A DNA stretch of 64,000 nt from Limanda limanda (GCF_963576545.1 NC_083651.1:16725580-16789579); one strand, 5' to 3'; numbered from the stretch's first letter, positions 52,186-64,000 are shown. Program-made: numbers and translations. Notes: generated by a model not told the origin, from the letters alone.

Positions 52186-55100
52186 TTACACGCTGTGAAC
52201 ACCCACACATCCATGGGATCTGGCCGGGCTAGGAAGAGTCCCCACCATCTCCCATGTGTCCAGCTCAGGGTCGTACTTCTCGATGCTCTGCAGATAAGTC
52301 CCCTTTGAGTAGGAGTATCCCCCTGTTACATAAATACATCCATTTATTACTACGGCCCCGCACTCCATCCTCCTCTCCTTCATCACTGATATTGACCTCC
52401 ACTCGTCTTTCTCGGGGTCGTAGCAGTCGGCGATCGTAGTCTGTCCGCCCACCAAATACAGCTTGTTGTTGAGAGGCACAGAGCACAGCCCGTATTCTAA
52501 AAACACAGAATTTTAACATAAGAAAATGATATTCAGACCATTATCACTTACGTTCATATCTCCTACGTTCATACCTGGATGGGGACTTATTGTAATGATG
52601 CTCCACTCGTTGACCTCTGGCTTGTAGACCTGGATTTTTTCATAGGTGCAGCTTCCTCTGTAGCCATAGTGGCCTCCGGTAACGTAGATGTTGTCTTCCA
52701 TTACACAGGCAGTAGCATTTCCAACACCTTTGAAGAGAACAGAGGTCATACGAACATCTGATCAACAACTCAATATTTTTGACTGACTTGGGGGCAGTGT
52801 GACAAGCTGTAAACACCACACTCCTACATTATCAGGTTTCAAAGTTGACATGGTGAATTATTATCAAACAGGTTACACATTCAACAGACACAAAGCAGCC
52901 ATAGCGTGTATTTCCGTATCTGGCCACCTGTATGTCTAATGTTTTAAGCTAAATTTAGCTCACCACAAACTGCAGAGGGAAATATCTTGGTTTCTTCAAC
53001 AGATGCCGGGCTACGTTCACCATCTAGTCATTAACACTGTCTGTTGTTTGGTGAGAAGGGGTTTTACAGTGAGTTTGTTTAAGAGCTTTTTGCTCATTCT
53101 AGCTGGCTGCCCATGTCTTGTGAATGAAGAATGAACCACAACAGGGAATTTGTGGGCTGAAAAAACTTGGTTAGGTGATTCTTTTATGTAGGTTTGTCAC
53201 AACAAGCAACAAATGGTTGTGTCATCTTATATTAAAGATTCAAGGGATTGAACCAGCTCACTGATAACTGAGCAACTCCAGCTACTGATGAAAGACCTAA
53301 GATAGCACTGATCAGAAACATGAGTGGGCCTTGTGTTAAGATTATTTTTGTCTTACTGTAATTCCATAGGTCAAGAATGAAACACTAAGCTCAAAGTTGG
53401 GGTTATACATGATAATGTGAATTGATGGAATGTACAAACTCTTCTCAGTATCATCAACAAATAGTATTTTGAGGACAAAAAGTCAATTTAATCAGTGTTC
53501 ACTCTTGACTTTGGAGAAAAAGACAACTAGAAAGTTTCAAAACAAGGTCTATGATCTGTTCAGGAGCTTTCAACAATGCAACACGAGCTTCATCAGGAGA
53601 TATGAAGGTTAAGGAACTTTGAGCCTCAGCTGAAAGGGTTTATGGATCCTATGAGGGTTATTCGTGTAAATGGTTCAATTGTCGAGAATTCCTTAAAGAT
53701 ATCTGTGAGAGCTTCTCAGACATCCAGGTAATGGTATCTTTAGAAGTTGTACAAGTGTACGTAGGCAACTGGACTTGCTTGTGTTTCTTGAAGACATTGC
53801 ACCTCTCATCCAAGAGGCTTGTTCAGTTCAGTTGTGGAACAGTGTTACCTCAGGTCAACAGTGTATTTCAGCTTCTGGCCTCTTGGATGACAGTTGAAAA
53901 GTCTTCAAGAAACCCAAGCAAGTCCAGTTACCCACGTACACTGGGTAAACTCCACCAATTGATGAAGTTCATGTGATTTAATTGGAAGCTCCAGACAAAT
54001 AAATGTGGTGAGTTTTCTCAATGTTAATTCGTTCATTTTTCCTGCTTTTCAGTCAATCCATAACATGTCACCAATTATTTACCTTGGATCATTTTGGCCA
54101 CTGGAAACCATTTCTTTTTCAAAGGATCATAAAATTCCATCTCTCGCTCTGGAGCTCCTCCTCTGTAGCCTCCGATGGCGTATATACAGCCATGCAACGC
54201 CACGGAGCAGTGGTAGTACCTCGCTGTGATCATGGAGCAGCCCTCGGTCCATTCGTCATAGTCACAGTTATAAATCGAGACAGCGTCCAGGGCCTCAACC
54301 GTGTTTGTCCTGTAACCTCCCGTCACATATATATTTGCTCCCAGTGAGCTGATGCTGTAACTCTCTCTTTCATGGTCAGGCATTGATTTCCCTTGCACCC
54401 ATGTGTCACTGACAGGATCCCAGAAGTGGACCTCACACATCGGGTGCCAGTAGTATCCACCGATGATATACATGCTGGAAGACATTTTTTTACTTGCACA
54501 CAATTCCTTGCCATTATTGGACCTCAATGCCTGAGTTATCATAGATTTGAGTTTCCCATCACTGCTCAGCAAGCCCTGCCTGTGACCCTCTATGGACGCT
54601 TTGAAATAAACCTCATCCAGGTCAAGTTGGATGGAGTGCAGCAGGTCCACAGTATGGTGAAGGCGGTTATCCAAATCATGGGCCACCCACTTGACCACAG
54701 CATCTATCAGGACCTCATCCCTCTGCACGGTGAGGCTCTGTGCGGCCACCACCGCCCTCATCCTCTCATGGTCCAGCTCCAGGAACTCCTCCTGCAGCAG
54801 GAGCTCTGAGAACCTGCTCAGCCTCACTCTCCTGGCCTCCCTCTCCAGGGTAGGACACAGGTGCAGCTGTGCAAAGGCGTGCATCCCCAGGCAGTTGTCC
54901 ACGTCCAGGAGGCGAATGAGGAACTCCTCGCACGCTTGTTTGACAGGGAGGAACTGCAGGAGGTCGGCGGCCTCCAGCAGGCTCTGCACGTTGCTCTCGG
55001 TGATGCGCACCTGAGCCGTGTACACGTAGTTCACCAGGGCGCCCAGGACCTCGGCTCGCACCCCGGTCAGGGTGATGCTGCTGTCGGACCTCTCCCTCAT

Positions 55101-55313
55101 GTCAGCCGTGAACATCACCTTAAAGTAGGAGCTGCGGGCCGACAGCATCGCCTTGTGGCAGTGGAACACCTGCGCCCCGGAGCCACCGCACCGCAGGGAG
55201 ACGTCCGTGAAGAGGCCGCTGACGTAGAAGTGCCGGAGGGCGTCCAGGAGCTGCGATGGATGATCTCCATCAGTGAAGTCGTACGTGTAGATGTCGCCTT
55301 CTTTGTGTGACAT
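52186..55313 (-). CDS. klhl23: Kelch-like protein 23, complete, 3 coding exons
   Basis: Encodes a BTB-BACK-Kelch protein; members of this family typically act as substrate adaptors of cullin-3 ubiquitin ligases, though KLHL23 substrates are poorly defined. Exons: 55313-54083, 52727-52575, 52496-52186; 1,695 nt, 564 aa (human 558). The BTB domain covers about residues 33-132 (GLFTDVSLRC, FHCHKAMLSARSSYF), the BACK domain about 137-240 (HAFAQLHLCPTLE), and Kelch repeats run from about 281 to the end, with repeated GGY/GGH and Y/W landmarks (MYIIGGYYWHP, IYVTGGYRTN, IYAIGGYRGGAP, IYVTGGHYGYRG, LYLVGGQTT, IYVTGGYSYSKGTYLQ). The upstream in-frame Met at 55364 is rejected because a splice acceptor (CCCGCAG) ends 5 nt before the 55313 ATG, so that stretch is intronic. 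Confidence 0.96.
53755..53941. repeat. Long inverted repeat (hairpin) in klhl23 intron 1
   Basis: The 64-bp left arm (53755-53818, starting GTGTACGTAGGCAACTGGAC) is a near-perfect reverse complement of the 64-bp right arm (53878-53941, ending AGTCCAGTTACCCACGTACAC), with a 59-bp loop. The arm phrases CTTGAAGACATTGCACCTCT and CATCCAAGAGGC belong to a motif dispersed in many fish genomes. It could be a foldback element or two opposed repeat copies. Confidence 0.85.
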
Positions 55314-55720
55314 GGTGTCTGCGGGAAAAACACACGCGTGGCAGTGATCCAAGGGCACATTCAAAGCATAGTGTCATATTCCCATGTATAATGAATGACA
55401 GTCACGCTGTCAGTTATTTACCTCTTTGATGTAACAAAACATAGGTCTTACCTCTCATCTTATATCCATGAATAAAGGCTGAAGCTCCACACACACCCCC
55501 CCGCACACACACTCACACTCCTCTGTGTCCTCTCTCTCCCTGTGTGTGAACAGATCGTCTCTAACATACACATGAAGCTCAATTTAGCTCAGGCAGGACG
55601 GTCGCAGGCAGCTCAGATCCTATTTTGGTATTTGTGTGCAGCGGACAACCCCCCTCAACCCCCCTCCTCCTCCTCCTGCACCTTCCTCCTCCTCCTCCTC
55701 CTCCAGCAGTCTCAGGTCTG
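55314..55720 (-). promoter_or_regulatory. klhl23: klhl23 5' region
   Basis: A minus-strand acceptor (TTTTTCCCGCAG) ends at 55319, so at least one untranslated first exon lies further right. No start site is obvious. A (TCC)n pyrimidine run at 55661-55706 and C-rich tracts (CCCCCCTACCCCCC) near 55752 mark the likely promoter neighbourhood; this is inference. Confidence 0.35.
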
Positions 55721-57300
55721 CACCAGCAGGTCCTTCTCCATTGACAGGAATCCCCCCCTACCCCCCTGCACCGCTACTTTCTCTCCCAGAGCCTGAATAT
55801 AAAAGCTACATCCATGATCACAGTCCCGTGGTGCGTTCACGGACCCCGCGTTGTGCAGGAGAGGCTTCGCCGCTGGAATACAAATGTTATTCTGTGCTGC
55901 TCCACTGCCTCTTTTCGCCATTCATGTGTTTTCCCCTCTCACTCTTGCGGTTGCCATGGCATCCTGAGCCCACTTCCAGCATGGTCAAGGGCTTTGCCTG
56001 TTAATCCTAACAAGGATTAAAGGTTAACAGAACAGTGCTCGCAGAGGTATGTATAACTGCAGGAGCTGGTTTACATTTGTTTCCACTGGTGAGGATTATT
56101 TCTGATACTATGTTTCTATTCACCATCTGATGTTTAATGATGAATTTACAAACAAATCATATGATCAAACATATGAAAACAACATAGTTAAATATTAAAC
56201 CACTGGTTACCCTCATTCTCTCGTGACCTCTCAGAGAGGGCCCAGGGTCTATTGGGGCCTCCTGTCTCAGATGTCCCTGTTATCAGTTCCACCAAGGGCA
56301 TAAATACGTGTTGAATTTGTGGGTTTGGAGAATAAATGGCATGGCCAAACACAAAATGTATAATAAGTTCTAATAAATACTTACCAATGAAAATGTCATT
56401 GATATACAGTACCTTAGAAATAAATCCCTATTTATAGTAGCCAACATAGCTATAAATTTGGGGGTGAAAAAAGTTGTACAGAAATAAGAAAAAGTATTTT
56501 GAATCAAGAAAACCAACCACTTTATCATGTTTGATCATATTCAGTCAATCATTTTCATTCAGTGTCGAGGTATGATTAACGGGGAGCTGTACAGACTGGT
56601 TTTGATTATTGGGGGGTTATTATAACACATCCATCCCCTGAGTTCCACCACAGGGACAGTTCCCCTTAAGCTTTCCTTGTGGTTTCAGTTAAATTACTAT
56701 AAGAGGCTGTAGGTCAAAGTGGGCAATTGTGCAGTTTGTGTTATGCGTTCTGTGTGTGCTATCTACGGAGTCATTCTATTTTTTTACGTAGTGATACTTG
56801 CGTCCTGTTTTAGAGAAAATTGACCTGAAGTTCAAGCAGATGGGAGAGTAAAGGCAAATGGATTTGAAATACAGAACTTGAGCTGAATGCATAAAACGAT
56901 TTTGGGAGAATGTCATCAAATCATTCTTTAAGTCATACTGTCAGATTCAGACAGTAAATGTATTTAAAAGTCCGGCACAATCATACTGAATGAAGAAATG
57001 GGCCAATTCAAACAGTACATTTATAGACAGAATTTTACAAATTGTTGAAAATGGTGCTGTGGGTTGCATTGCTTCATACTGTTGGGACACTTTAAACAGG
57101 TGATGAATCATATTTTATTGACTGTTTTTGCATAAAATAATATTTATATGTTATTTACACTGTTACTGTCAGTTATGTTGACCAGTCCAATGTGATGTGA
57201 TCCAAAACTGAAGTTCCCCGGATCAATTGACATAAGCCTCCCGTGTAATTCATTCTTCAATCTCACTAAGTAAAAATAAAACAAACATTCACAGTGTTTT
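55720..57300. other. klhl23-phgdh spacer
   Basis: No coding exon recognised on either strand. The sequence is AT-rich in its right half with no clear repeat family. klhl23 points left (its 5' end faces this spacer) and the phgdh 3' end faces it from the other side. Confidence 0.6.
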
Positions 57301-57311
57301 AGTAAGTGTAT

Positions 57312-57317
57312 TTTATT
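57312..57317 (-). terminator. phgdh: Candidate phgdh polyadenylation signal
   Basis: Minus-strand AATAAA about 290 nt beyond the phgdh stop, the first canonical signal met. Plausible but unproven. Confidence 0.5.
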
Positions 57318-57609
57318 CCACATATCTGCTTTGAAATGGTCAAATAAACGGTAAAAGAACAAGTCACTCCATCTTCACTTCAAAGAACTCCTAACCCATC
57401 TCACCACTGGAATGTTATCAGAACGCAAGACATTTTAAAGTGTTCAAGTGTTTGAAAGTGTGTAACACAATTTCAACTTCTAAACAAGTTGTTAGCTGTA
57501 AACATGAAGACCAAGACAGATCAATAAAATTAGACACTATCGGGCATGTTAGGCTTTTTCAGATACTGAATGTTATCCAGGCACTGGAGCGGTTCCTGCT
57601 GCAGTCAGT

Positions 57610-60600
57610 TTAAATGGCGAGCTGTGCAGACTCCTTAACCAAGGACTTTAAGGCACCGAGGTCTCGCAGGAGGGAGGACACCCCCACACAATACCACAGA
57701 TCACCACTGCGGTCTGAGGGAGTGCTGAAAGACTCGATCTCCACTCCCTCTGTGGCCAGCACTCCTAAAAAAAGGACAATGGGAAAGAGAGAAAAACAGG
57801 TGCGAGTTGAAGGCAAAAAATAAATATAATAACTCAGGGAAAACTGTTATTTAGTCCTTAGAGATCATAACTCAATTCCATCTTTTATTTAAATGCAAAG
57901 CTTGAAATTAAAAAAGGAACATCTGTAAAACTAAATACAGCTTTTCTGACAGAAATACATGAACTTAATTTTCCCATTCAGTGGCTTCATGATAGAAAGG
58001 TTGTTAGTTGGGCCTATGACACAAAAAATTTAAAAACCTAATTTTGATCCCATCTCTCACCCTATGACAGCTAGGATTGTTTTCTAGATGGTTGTGCATG
58101 TGACCTCAGTGTGTTGTCAGTTTGGCTGTTGTATTCGCTAAGATTTTTGAATAAAGTGCATTAAAAAAATAATAGCCTTCAGTTCAATTTGTAAATGTTG
58201 TTGCCACTCTAGTATTATTACTACCAGCAAAATAAACATGGTTTCAACAGATACAAACAGTCCTTCAGGCTTCTTCCTTTTCATTTTCTTCTTCTTTTGT
58301 TTAATCATGTATCAACTTCTGAAAATCTGAACTATACAAAGTAAATGGGAAAGGGCCCATAGATATGGATGGATGAATTCCATTTGTGAGGATTTGCCAT
58401 TGTACTAATTTGCTCAATCTGATAAAAGATCAAAAACAAGATGTTAGCGATGACCTAACAGACCCAATCTTTGCTAGTTTTTCATTGTAAAATGCTGAAG
58501 CACAAGAAAGGACTTAGCTATTAATTTATAAATCTGAAAAGACTTTCAATACAGAGACAAACTGGTTCCTATCTTGTAACTGTGGCCGTATTCAAACACA
58601 GTCACTTCTACAAGGCACACAAATGATCTTCAAAGTGTCTCACCAGCCACAGAAGTAAGAAGCTTGGGACTCGCAGGAGCTTTGAAGAACAGCAGATTCC
58701 CAGTGAGACGGACCGGTTGCCTGAACACACTGTTGCTCAGCTCCAGCAGCACCGGCACACCACCATGAACTGTACCCACGGCTTTGTAGCTGCAGCCGTT
58801 GGCCACGATCTCCACCTCGCACACTCCATCAGCCGCCTCGTCGGATGCACAGTGGGCTTGGTTTACCTGCAGAGTCAGTTCACATGCCAGACACAATTAT
58901 TCCACTAAAAACAAAAAGACACACTCCTTGTGAGTCGGCATTTGTGACAATGAGATGCCACTGTACCTCGATTCCAGAATCCTTGGCTAGACTCAGGACA
59001 TTGATGAGGTTTGGGCAGCAGCCAGATTCATTATTCAGCAGTCCAACCAGGACTGATGATGTCATGTAACCACCAGAGGACTTCATGCCATCACCTGTAG
59101 AAAACCGTGAATACGATTAGTTAATTTAATAAAAACAGATAAGACAGAAACAGAAGATCGCATCTTTTACATTAGCTCATGTACAACTGATATCAAATTC
59201 AGCATCTGAATCACAATCACGCCACTAGAGGGGGGAAAGGGCCACTGTTGCAATATTGTCTTCCTCCCTTTGAGTTCACTGGTGAAACAAACTGTATATA
59301 TTTATAGTATAGTTTTACCTTGAGTGTTGATCTTCACTTGGCTGAACGGTTTATTAGAGCTGGAGCACGACTGCAGCACGGCTCCAATGGCTTCTCCGAG
59401 TTTAATCAGCAGATGAGATTCCTGGGAGAAGGTGCTCGCCAAAACCTGAGCATTTACCTAGAAGAGAAAAAAGACATGTCGGATTGGATCAGGTGTGTTT
59501 TTGTGAACAGAAGCAGATGCTTTCAGCAGCACACACAGTCAAACGATTACAATATCATGATTTTGCCATTTTCTTCTTGACTTTCAAAATTCAGTGACAT
59601 AAATACAGATGTATAAAGACAGTAGTAGTGAAAGCCTGCTACTTGTACATGAACACCCGAGTTATCCAGATTAGATTGTTGATAATTTGACTTGAGCTTG
59701 AATTGTTTCAGGTCTCTGAAGCTGGTTTAGCTGGAAGTGTTGTAATTGCAACAGGTTATTGACAGTTCGCTGTTAAAAACTAATTTTCAGATACAGAGTT
59801 GTTGCTTTCTCGGGGATACAACGTAAGAATAATGTTATAATTTACATTTTTTGATGAAACATGAAGGTTATTGACAAATCCCTATAATCTATGGCTGTAC
59901 TTAATCACATTTAATAATCTCATCTTATACATGATGAAATATAAAACATGTTTTATTATCACTTCAGTCTCTCAGTGGAAAAACGCACAATCCTTCATCA
60001 ACAACACTGGGGGTCTGAATGTAAAATAGTGACTGAAATGTAGAAACCTCAGAACTTATCAGGTGTTAGTTCCCCTAAGACCCTGTTGTGACCTTGTTTT
60101 AACACATGTCTCTGGTGTGGTCACTCACATGACATAATGCCACTACCGGGCCGTGCTTTGACAAGTATTATAGAATCGTTGACTGTTAAAGTAAAGGCTA
60201 ACTTGGAGGATTATGTGACCATTGCAGATTCAATTTGTGGTTGCATGCATCGCATATTTCAATAAAGTGGTAGACTTGTGACATCTGAGACGGGCTGAAC
60301 TGCAAACTGGTTTTCATAGAGTAAGTCTTCAAATGGAGATTATTGCCAGAAGTGTGCACACAAAGCTGCATGTTCTTAATGCATTGGTTTGATGCTGTGC
60401 ATTGTAAGTGTAGAAGAGTGAAGACAGTGAGAGCTCATGCTAAAAAAAGCTTTGTGTGTGACGCCGCTGTCATCTTGCCATTCAGGTAAAGTGAGTGTTA
60501 GTGTCACATGGGTTCATTCTGTTCTCTGGTTACCTACCTTGGATTTTATGCAATAGCTTTAAAAAGAGAAACACAAAATGGATTTAACATATGAAACTAT

Positions 60601-62740
60601 ATAATGACATATGTGGGAGCAGTTGTTAAAAACATTTTATTTTATCAAAGAGGTTTTATTGTTGTCGTTGATTTATCCTTTTTTGGGGACATGTCCGGAT
60701 TTTCTCCAGCTTTCATTTTCACCATCTCTTACCAATCCCCCAGCTTTATGGAAGGGCAAAACTAAATTCCTAGTGCACCTCTTAAATATTCTTTGCAACC
60801 AAAAAACTTGTTATGATATTGAGTACAACTTACTGCTCCAACCAGTTTCTTGCCCTTCACCATGTCCACAATCTGCAGGGCGATGTCCTCCCCACAGCGC
60901 GCCTGAGCCTCCTTGGTGCTGGCTCCCAGGTGAGGACAGCTGATGGTATTGGGATGGTTCACCAGTGCGCGGTTCTTCGGTGGCTCCTGTGGCCAAACAT
61001 AAAACACATCTCCATTGAGGAAATCGGTTTGATTTGTGTTACCGCCGTCCGTCATGATCAGACTAATGTGTGACAATAGAGGATCGTAAAACTTGCCTCA
61101 ACAAAGACGTCAAGTCCTGCTCCTCCACACTGTCCGGACTCCAACGCTCTGAGGAGGGCGTCCTCATCGATGATGCCGCCTCGGGCGCAGTTCACCACCT
61201 TCACTCCTTTCTTGCATTTAGCGAATGATTCGTCGTTAAGCAGACCTTGAACACACACACACAAAAAATATCTGATAAGTGCATTCTACAACTCGCAAGT
61301 ACAATGCATTGGATGAAAAGTGATGTTATCAGCAAAGATTTCATTGAGCCTATTCAGACCAGGTTTTAACAACCATCCTGGGTGTCCTGAGATCCTATCG
61401 CTCAGACCACATTTCCAGGTGGTCTGACCACATTCCAACCTAGCTGACGTCCTCTGACCCGCTGCAGTTTCACAATAAATCAAAGATGTTATTATGATTC
61501 TCCATCCATTGATTTGTCTTAGCCACCACCGCAATATCAAAACTGATCCGCACATCATGATTGATCCTTTTCCTAAAGTATCATTCGTAATTCAGTCTCT
61601 CCTGACTCCACTCGCCCTCTTTCTCTCCATCTCTCGCTTTTGCCGAAACCCAAATGAGAAATGACAGTCGTGTTATTTGCATATAGTGCCGGGAAGTGAG
61701 ATCCACTGGCTGGAAGTTAACACCAGGTCTGTTTCTGCTCAGTGGGGAGAACCTGTGTAAAACTCACCCACAGTAGAGGGCATCAGGGGAGTGTGGACAG
61801 TAATATAATCACACTGGGGCCAGAGCTCCTCCAGCTGCATCTGCTCCACCCCCCAGCTGGCCGACACCTCCGTTGGAGTGATTGGGTCATAACCGATAGT
61901 CTGAAGATAGAGAAAAGAAAATATATCAGCATTTGTGTCTCATCTAAATGCGTGTACCCAGTTTTGTTGTGTTATAATCTGTTTACTTGCCCTCATTTCG
62001 AATGATTGCATCCTTGAAGCGACTTCTTTTCCTATTCTGCCAAGTCCCACAATTCCGAGCACTTTGCCGTAGAGCTCTGCACCCATGAACTGAAAATGTA
62101 GAAACAAGACAATGACCCTGATTACGAAATCCACAACTACACAAATCCAAGAGTCGTGTCTGATTATTGCAGACTGGACCAACAATGGAGTCGACCATGC
62201 GACGGTAAATCGCTTTGTGAGCCAACTGCGGACCCGGCCGTTCAAAGGGGAAAAAGGGGTGAACCAACATCTCTGCTGACCTTTTTGCGATCCCAGTTCC
62301 CTTGTTTCATCGACATTGCAGCTTGAGGCACATTTCTGCAAACACACGGACATATAGAAAACACAGTGTTATTGTGCAATTATAAAGACTGAGCATATGG
62401 ACAAAAGCTCATGAATACAGAAGTCATCTTACCTTGAGAGGCTCATCAGCAGGGCACATGTCAGCTCTGCAGCACTGATGGTGTTCCCACTCGGTGTGCT
62501 GCAGGAAACAGTCTCCAGTTAATGAACTGCACATTATATTGAGGCTTCAATCCAAGTCCAATTTTTAAACAAAAGCCTTCAGACTTACTTCATTACAATG
62601 ATGCCCTTCTTGGTGGCAGCATCAACATCCACATTGTCCACACCGGTCCCAGCTCTCCCAATGATTTTGAGATTACTAGCAGCATTGATAACATCCGCTG
62701 TTACCTTGGTTGCAGATCTCACCACAAGGCCATCGTAGTT
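57610..62740 (-). CDS. phgdh: D-3-phosphoglycerate dehydrogenase, 5' end outside window
   Basis: Encodes the NAD-dependent enzyme that oxidises 3-phosphoglycerate, the first committed step of serine synthesis in the cytosol. Exons present: 62740-62589, 62498-62433, 62335-62281, 62089-61991, 61900-61768, 61245-61097, 60986-60834, 59457-59319, 59094-58967, 58866-58644, 57764-57610; 1,452 nt, 483 aa with stop, leaving about 50 N-terminal residues of the ~533-aa family length beyond the right edge. Visible motifs: [11 protein letters not shown], the Rossmann loop GLGRIG, the catalytic Arg in [10 protein letters not shown], the catalytic Glu in VFVEEPP, and the catalytic His in CPHLGAST. The C-terminal regulatory half is more diverged but colinear. 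Two introns (after 61991 and after 61097) need GC donors; the rest are GT-AG. For the eighth listed exon I chose the acceptor giving VNAQVLAS, matching the family, over one 12 nt downstream. Confidence 0.95.
61340..61745. mobile_element. Probable interspersed repeat in phgdh intron
   Basis: Lies in the intron between the exons at 61768-61900 and 61097-61245. Phrases such as TATTCAGACCAGGTTTTAAC, CCATCCTGGGTGTCCTGAGA and GGTGGTCTGACCACATTC look like a dispersed fish element, with internal echoes of 'cagacca'. Boundaries and class are uncertain. Confidence 0.4.
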
Positions 62741-64000
62741 CTGGGATGGTGAGAGAGGCACATTGTTGATTAGAAATCATTTTATATATCTGTAGTTGAT
62801 CTTATGAATAGTAACAATGCAAAGCGGCAAAATAAACTGCCATTCGAAATATTCCAAAACCCTGAGGCCCACAAATTCAATTCTGTCAGTCACTTTGCGG
62901 TTACTCTGGTGCCGTTTTCTCAGGGAGAAATGTGCAAAATAAGTTAATAATAAATTATTGTATTACTTACTAACTAACTTAATATATCATTTATATAAAA
63001 TAATAAGTTCCAACACTGTCACTTAGTTCATTTAATGTGAAGCACAAATCCTACTTGTTGGAATCAGTTTGTGTGTTCTGGTGTTATCAAGAACCAAAAG
63101 TGATTTCACAACAAACCTTAAATCAAACAAATGTTTTTAAAGGGGGGAGGGGCATGACCCAGGGAAGAACCTATTGCATTAAGGTGCACATCCAGATCAG
63201 ATGTAGATCCAGGATTTCTCCAACCACTTTCCCTGAAATAGCTAGATTTCTCAACATTTTCCAAAAAAGTATTAAAAATCTGGCATGTTTAGACGACTAA
63301 TATTTATGAATATCTGGTGCAGATCCACATGAAATCTGTACCTAGTGAATTTAAATTTAAAGTGGTTCTCTCCTGTCTGTTTGTCACTATTTATGATCCA
63401 TGAGGTGCAGATACAGTAAATTGAAATGCTCTTGAAAAATATAGAGCCTCCTCCTAAATGCACAACAATCAAAAAATGATCTGTGCATCACTGTGAGTTT
63501 ATGTTTGCAGTAATTATCTTTAAAAACAATATTTAAATAAAGCCAATGGGAACATGAATGATTTAAAAATGATCTAGCTAAATGGGGTTGAGAAGAATCA
63601 CTGTTCAGATTCTCTCATGTGATGGATCCATTTAGTTTGTGGTGAGGACAGATCCATCCATAGCCCGTTGTTTTATTTCTGTGGTAGTTCCATGTGATTG
63701 GAGAACTGGTAAAACCATGGATGAGTTGCATCAGCTTCCCACGGGGGCGGTGCTAAACCATAACTCCAGCGATCACACCTCAGCCTGGTGGAAACGCTCT
63801 GGGAACCGAGGCTTACAAATCAAAGTGAGCACTCTTCAAACATGAAAGTTTGAATGAATCTAAAACAACTGTTCGGCTGATGCATATTTCATATTCAGAC
63901 CCCCCACCGACAACTGCAGCAGCAAAACGAATGACCACACTTTGTGGAGCAGGATTGGGAGGAGAGGAAAAAAAACGCCTGCATGTTGCGTAACAGAAAA
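62741..64000. other. phgdh 5' intron, running off the window
   Basis: I searched for the missing N-terminal exon (family start region with a KVLISDSLDP-like stretch) on the minus strand and found none, so this is intron and the first exon or exons lie outside. It contains a repeat fragment at about 63150-63370. Confidence 0.65.
63150..63370 (+). mobile_element. Interspersed repeat fragment
   Basis: GGGGCATGACCCAGGGAAG, AGATCCAGGATTTCTCCAAC, TCTGGTGCAGATCCACATG and CTAGTGAATTTAAATTTAAA follow the order of a common dispersed teleost repeat ('ggtgcagatcc..aaatctgg..ctagtgaatttaaa'). Non-coding; class uncertain. Confidence 0.5.

Noticed and set aside
54393..55310. Long plus-strand open frames (107-149 codons) antisense to klhl23 exon 1
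   Set aside because: Shadows of the GC-rich, high-constraint coding exon on the minus strand. No independent similarity.
55314..55364. Upstream in-frame Met for klhl23 at 55364
   Set aside because: A splice acceptor ends at 55319, so the stretch is intronic, and family starts align with the 55313 Met.
59445..59456. Alternative phgdh acceptor giving exon start VLAS
   Set aside because: The upstream acceptor (TCTTCTAG) at 59457 restores the conserved VNAQ residues in frame, so the 12-nt shorter form is not the main one; it could still be a minor NAGNAG-like variant.

Overview
The window is vertebrate nuclear DNA, almost certainly from a percomorph-type teleost fish. It carries five multi-exon protein-coding genes with GT-AG (and a few GC-AG) introns. 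Between and inside them lie interspersed repeats of kinds familiar from fish genomes: tRNA-headed SINEs, hAT and other MITEs, and truncated LINE ends. There are no bacterial features, operons, CRISPR arrays or rRNA, and I see no intact tRNA gene. Exons were rebuilt by hand from conceptual translation, splice consensus and frame continuity. Every complete gene model closes in frame.

Layout, left to right. (1) 1-6.4 kb: no recognisable gene; it holds a SINE and MITE copies and probably the 3' UTR or flank of ubr3. (2) 6.4-42.7 kb, minus strand: ubr3, an E3 ubiquitin ligase, in 39 coding exons (1,859 aa). The introns carry most of the window's repeats, including a 500-bp hAT MITE with a perfect 8-bp target duplication. 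(3) 42.7-43.6 kb: a head-to-head intergenic region between ubr3 and mettl5 containing a long TCA/ATC-rich repeat. (4) 43.6-45.4 kb, plus strand: mettl5, the 18S rRNA m6A methyltransferase (208 aa, 7 exons). (5) 45.5-48.5 kb, minus strand: ssb, the La RNA-binding protein (412 aa, 11 coding exons), tail-to-tail with mettl5 and carrying an arginine-glycine-rich C-terminal block. (6) 49.7-51.5 kb: intergenic, with a dead LINE end, a tRNA-like relic and low-complexity tracts. (7) 52.2-55.3 kb, minus strand: klhl23, a BTB-Kelch protein (564 aa, 3 coding exons), with a MITE inside its probable 3' UTR. (8) 57.6 kb to beyond the right edge, minus strand: phgdh, 3-phosphoglycerate dehydrogenase. Eleven coding exons (483 aa) are present; the N-terminal ~50 residues lie outside the window. 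Two of its introns use GC donors.

The klhl23-ssb-mettl5-ubr3 order and orientations match the human 2q31 block (KLHL23-SSB-METTL5-UBR3). phgdh, on human chromosome 1p, is a different neighbour. Apart from this inherited synteny the genes are not a functional unit. Their roles are ubiquitination, rRNA methylation, RNA-polymerase-III transcript chaperoning, probable cullin-3 adaptor function and serine biosynthesis.

I found no convincing undescribed biological system. The most unusual items are the two GC-AG introns in phgdh, the RGG-rich La tail, the GC-rich cargo of the hAT MITE, a 64-bp inverted-repeat hairpin in klhl23 intron 1, and the low-complexity tract in the shared ubr3/mettl5 promoter region.
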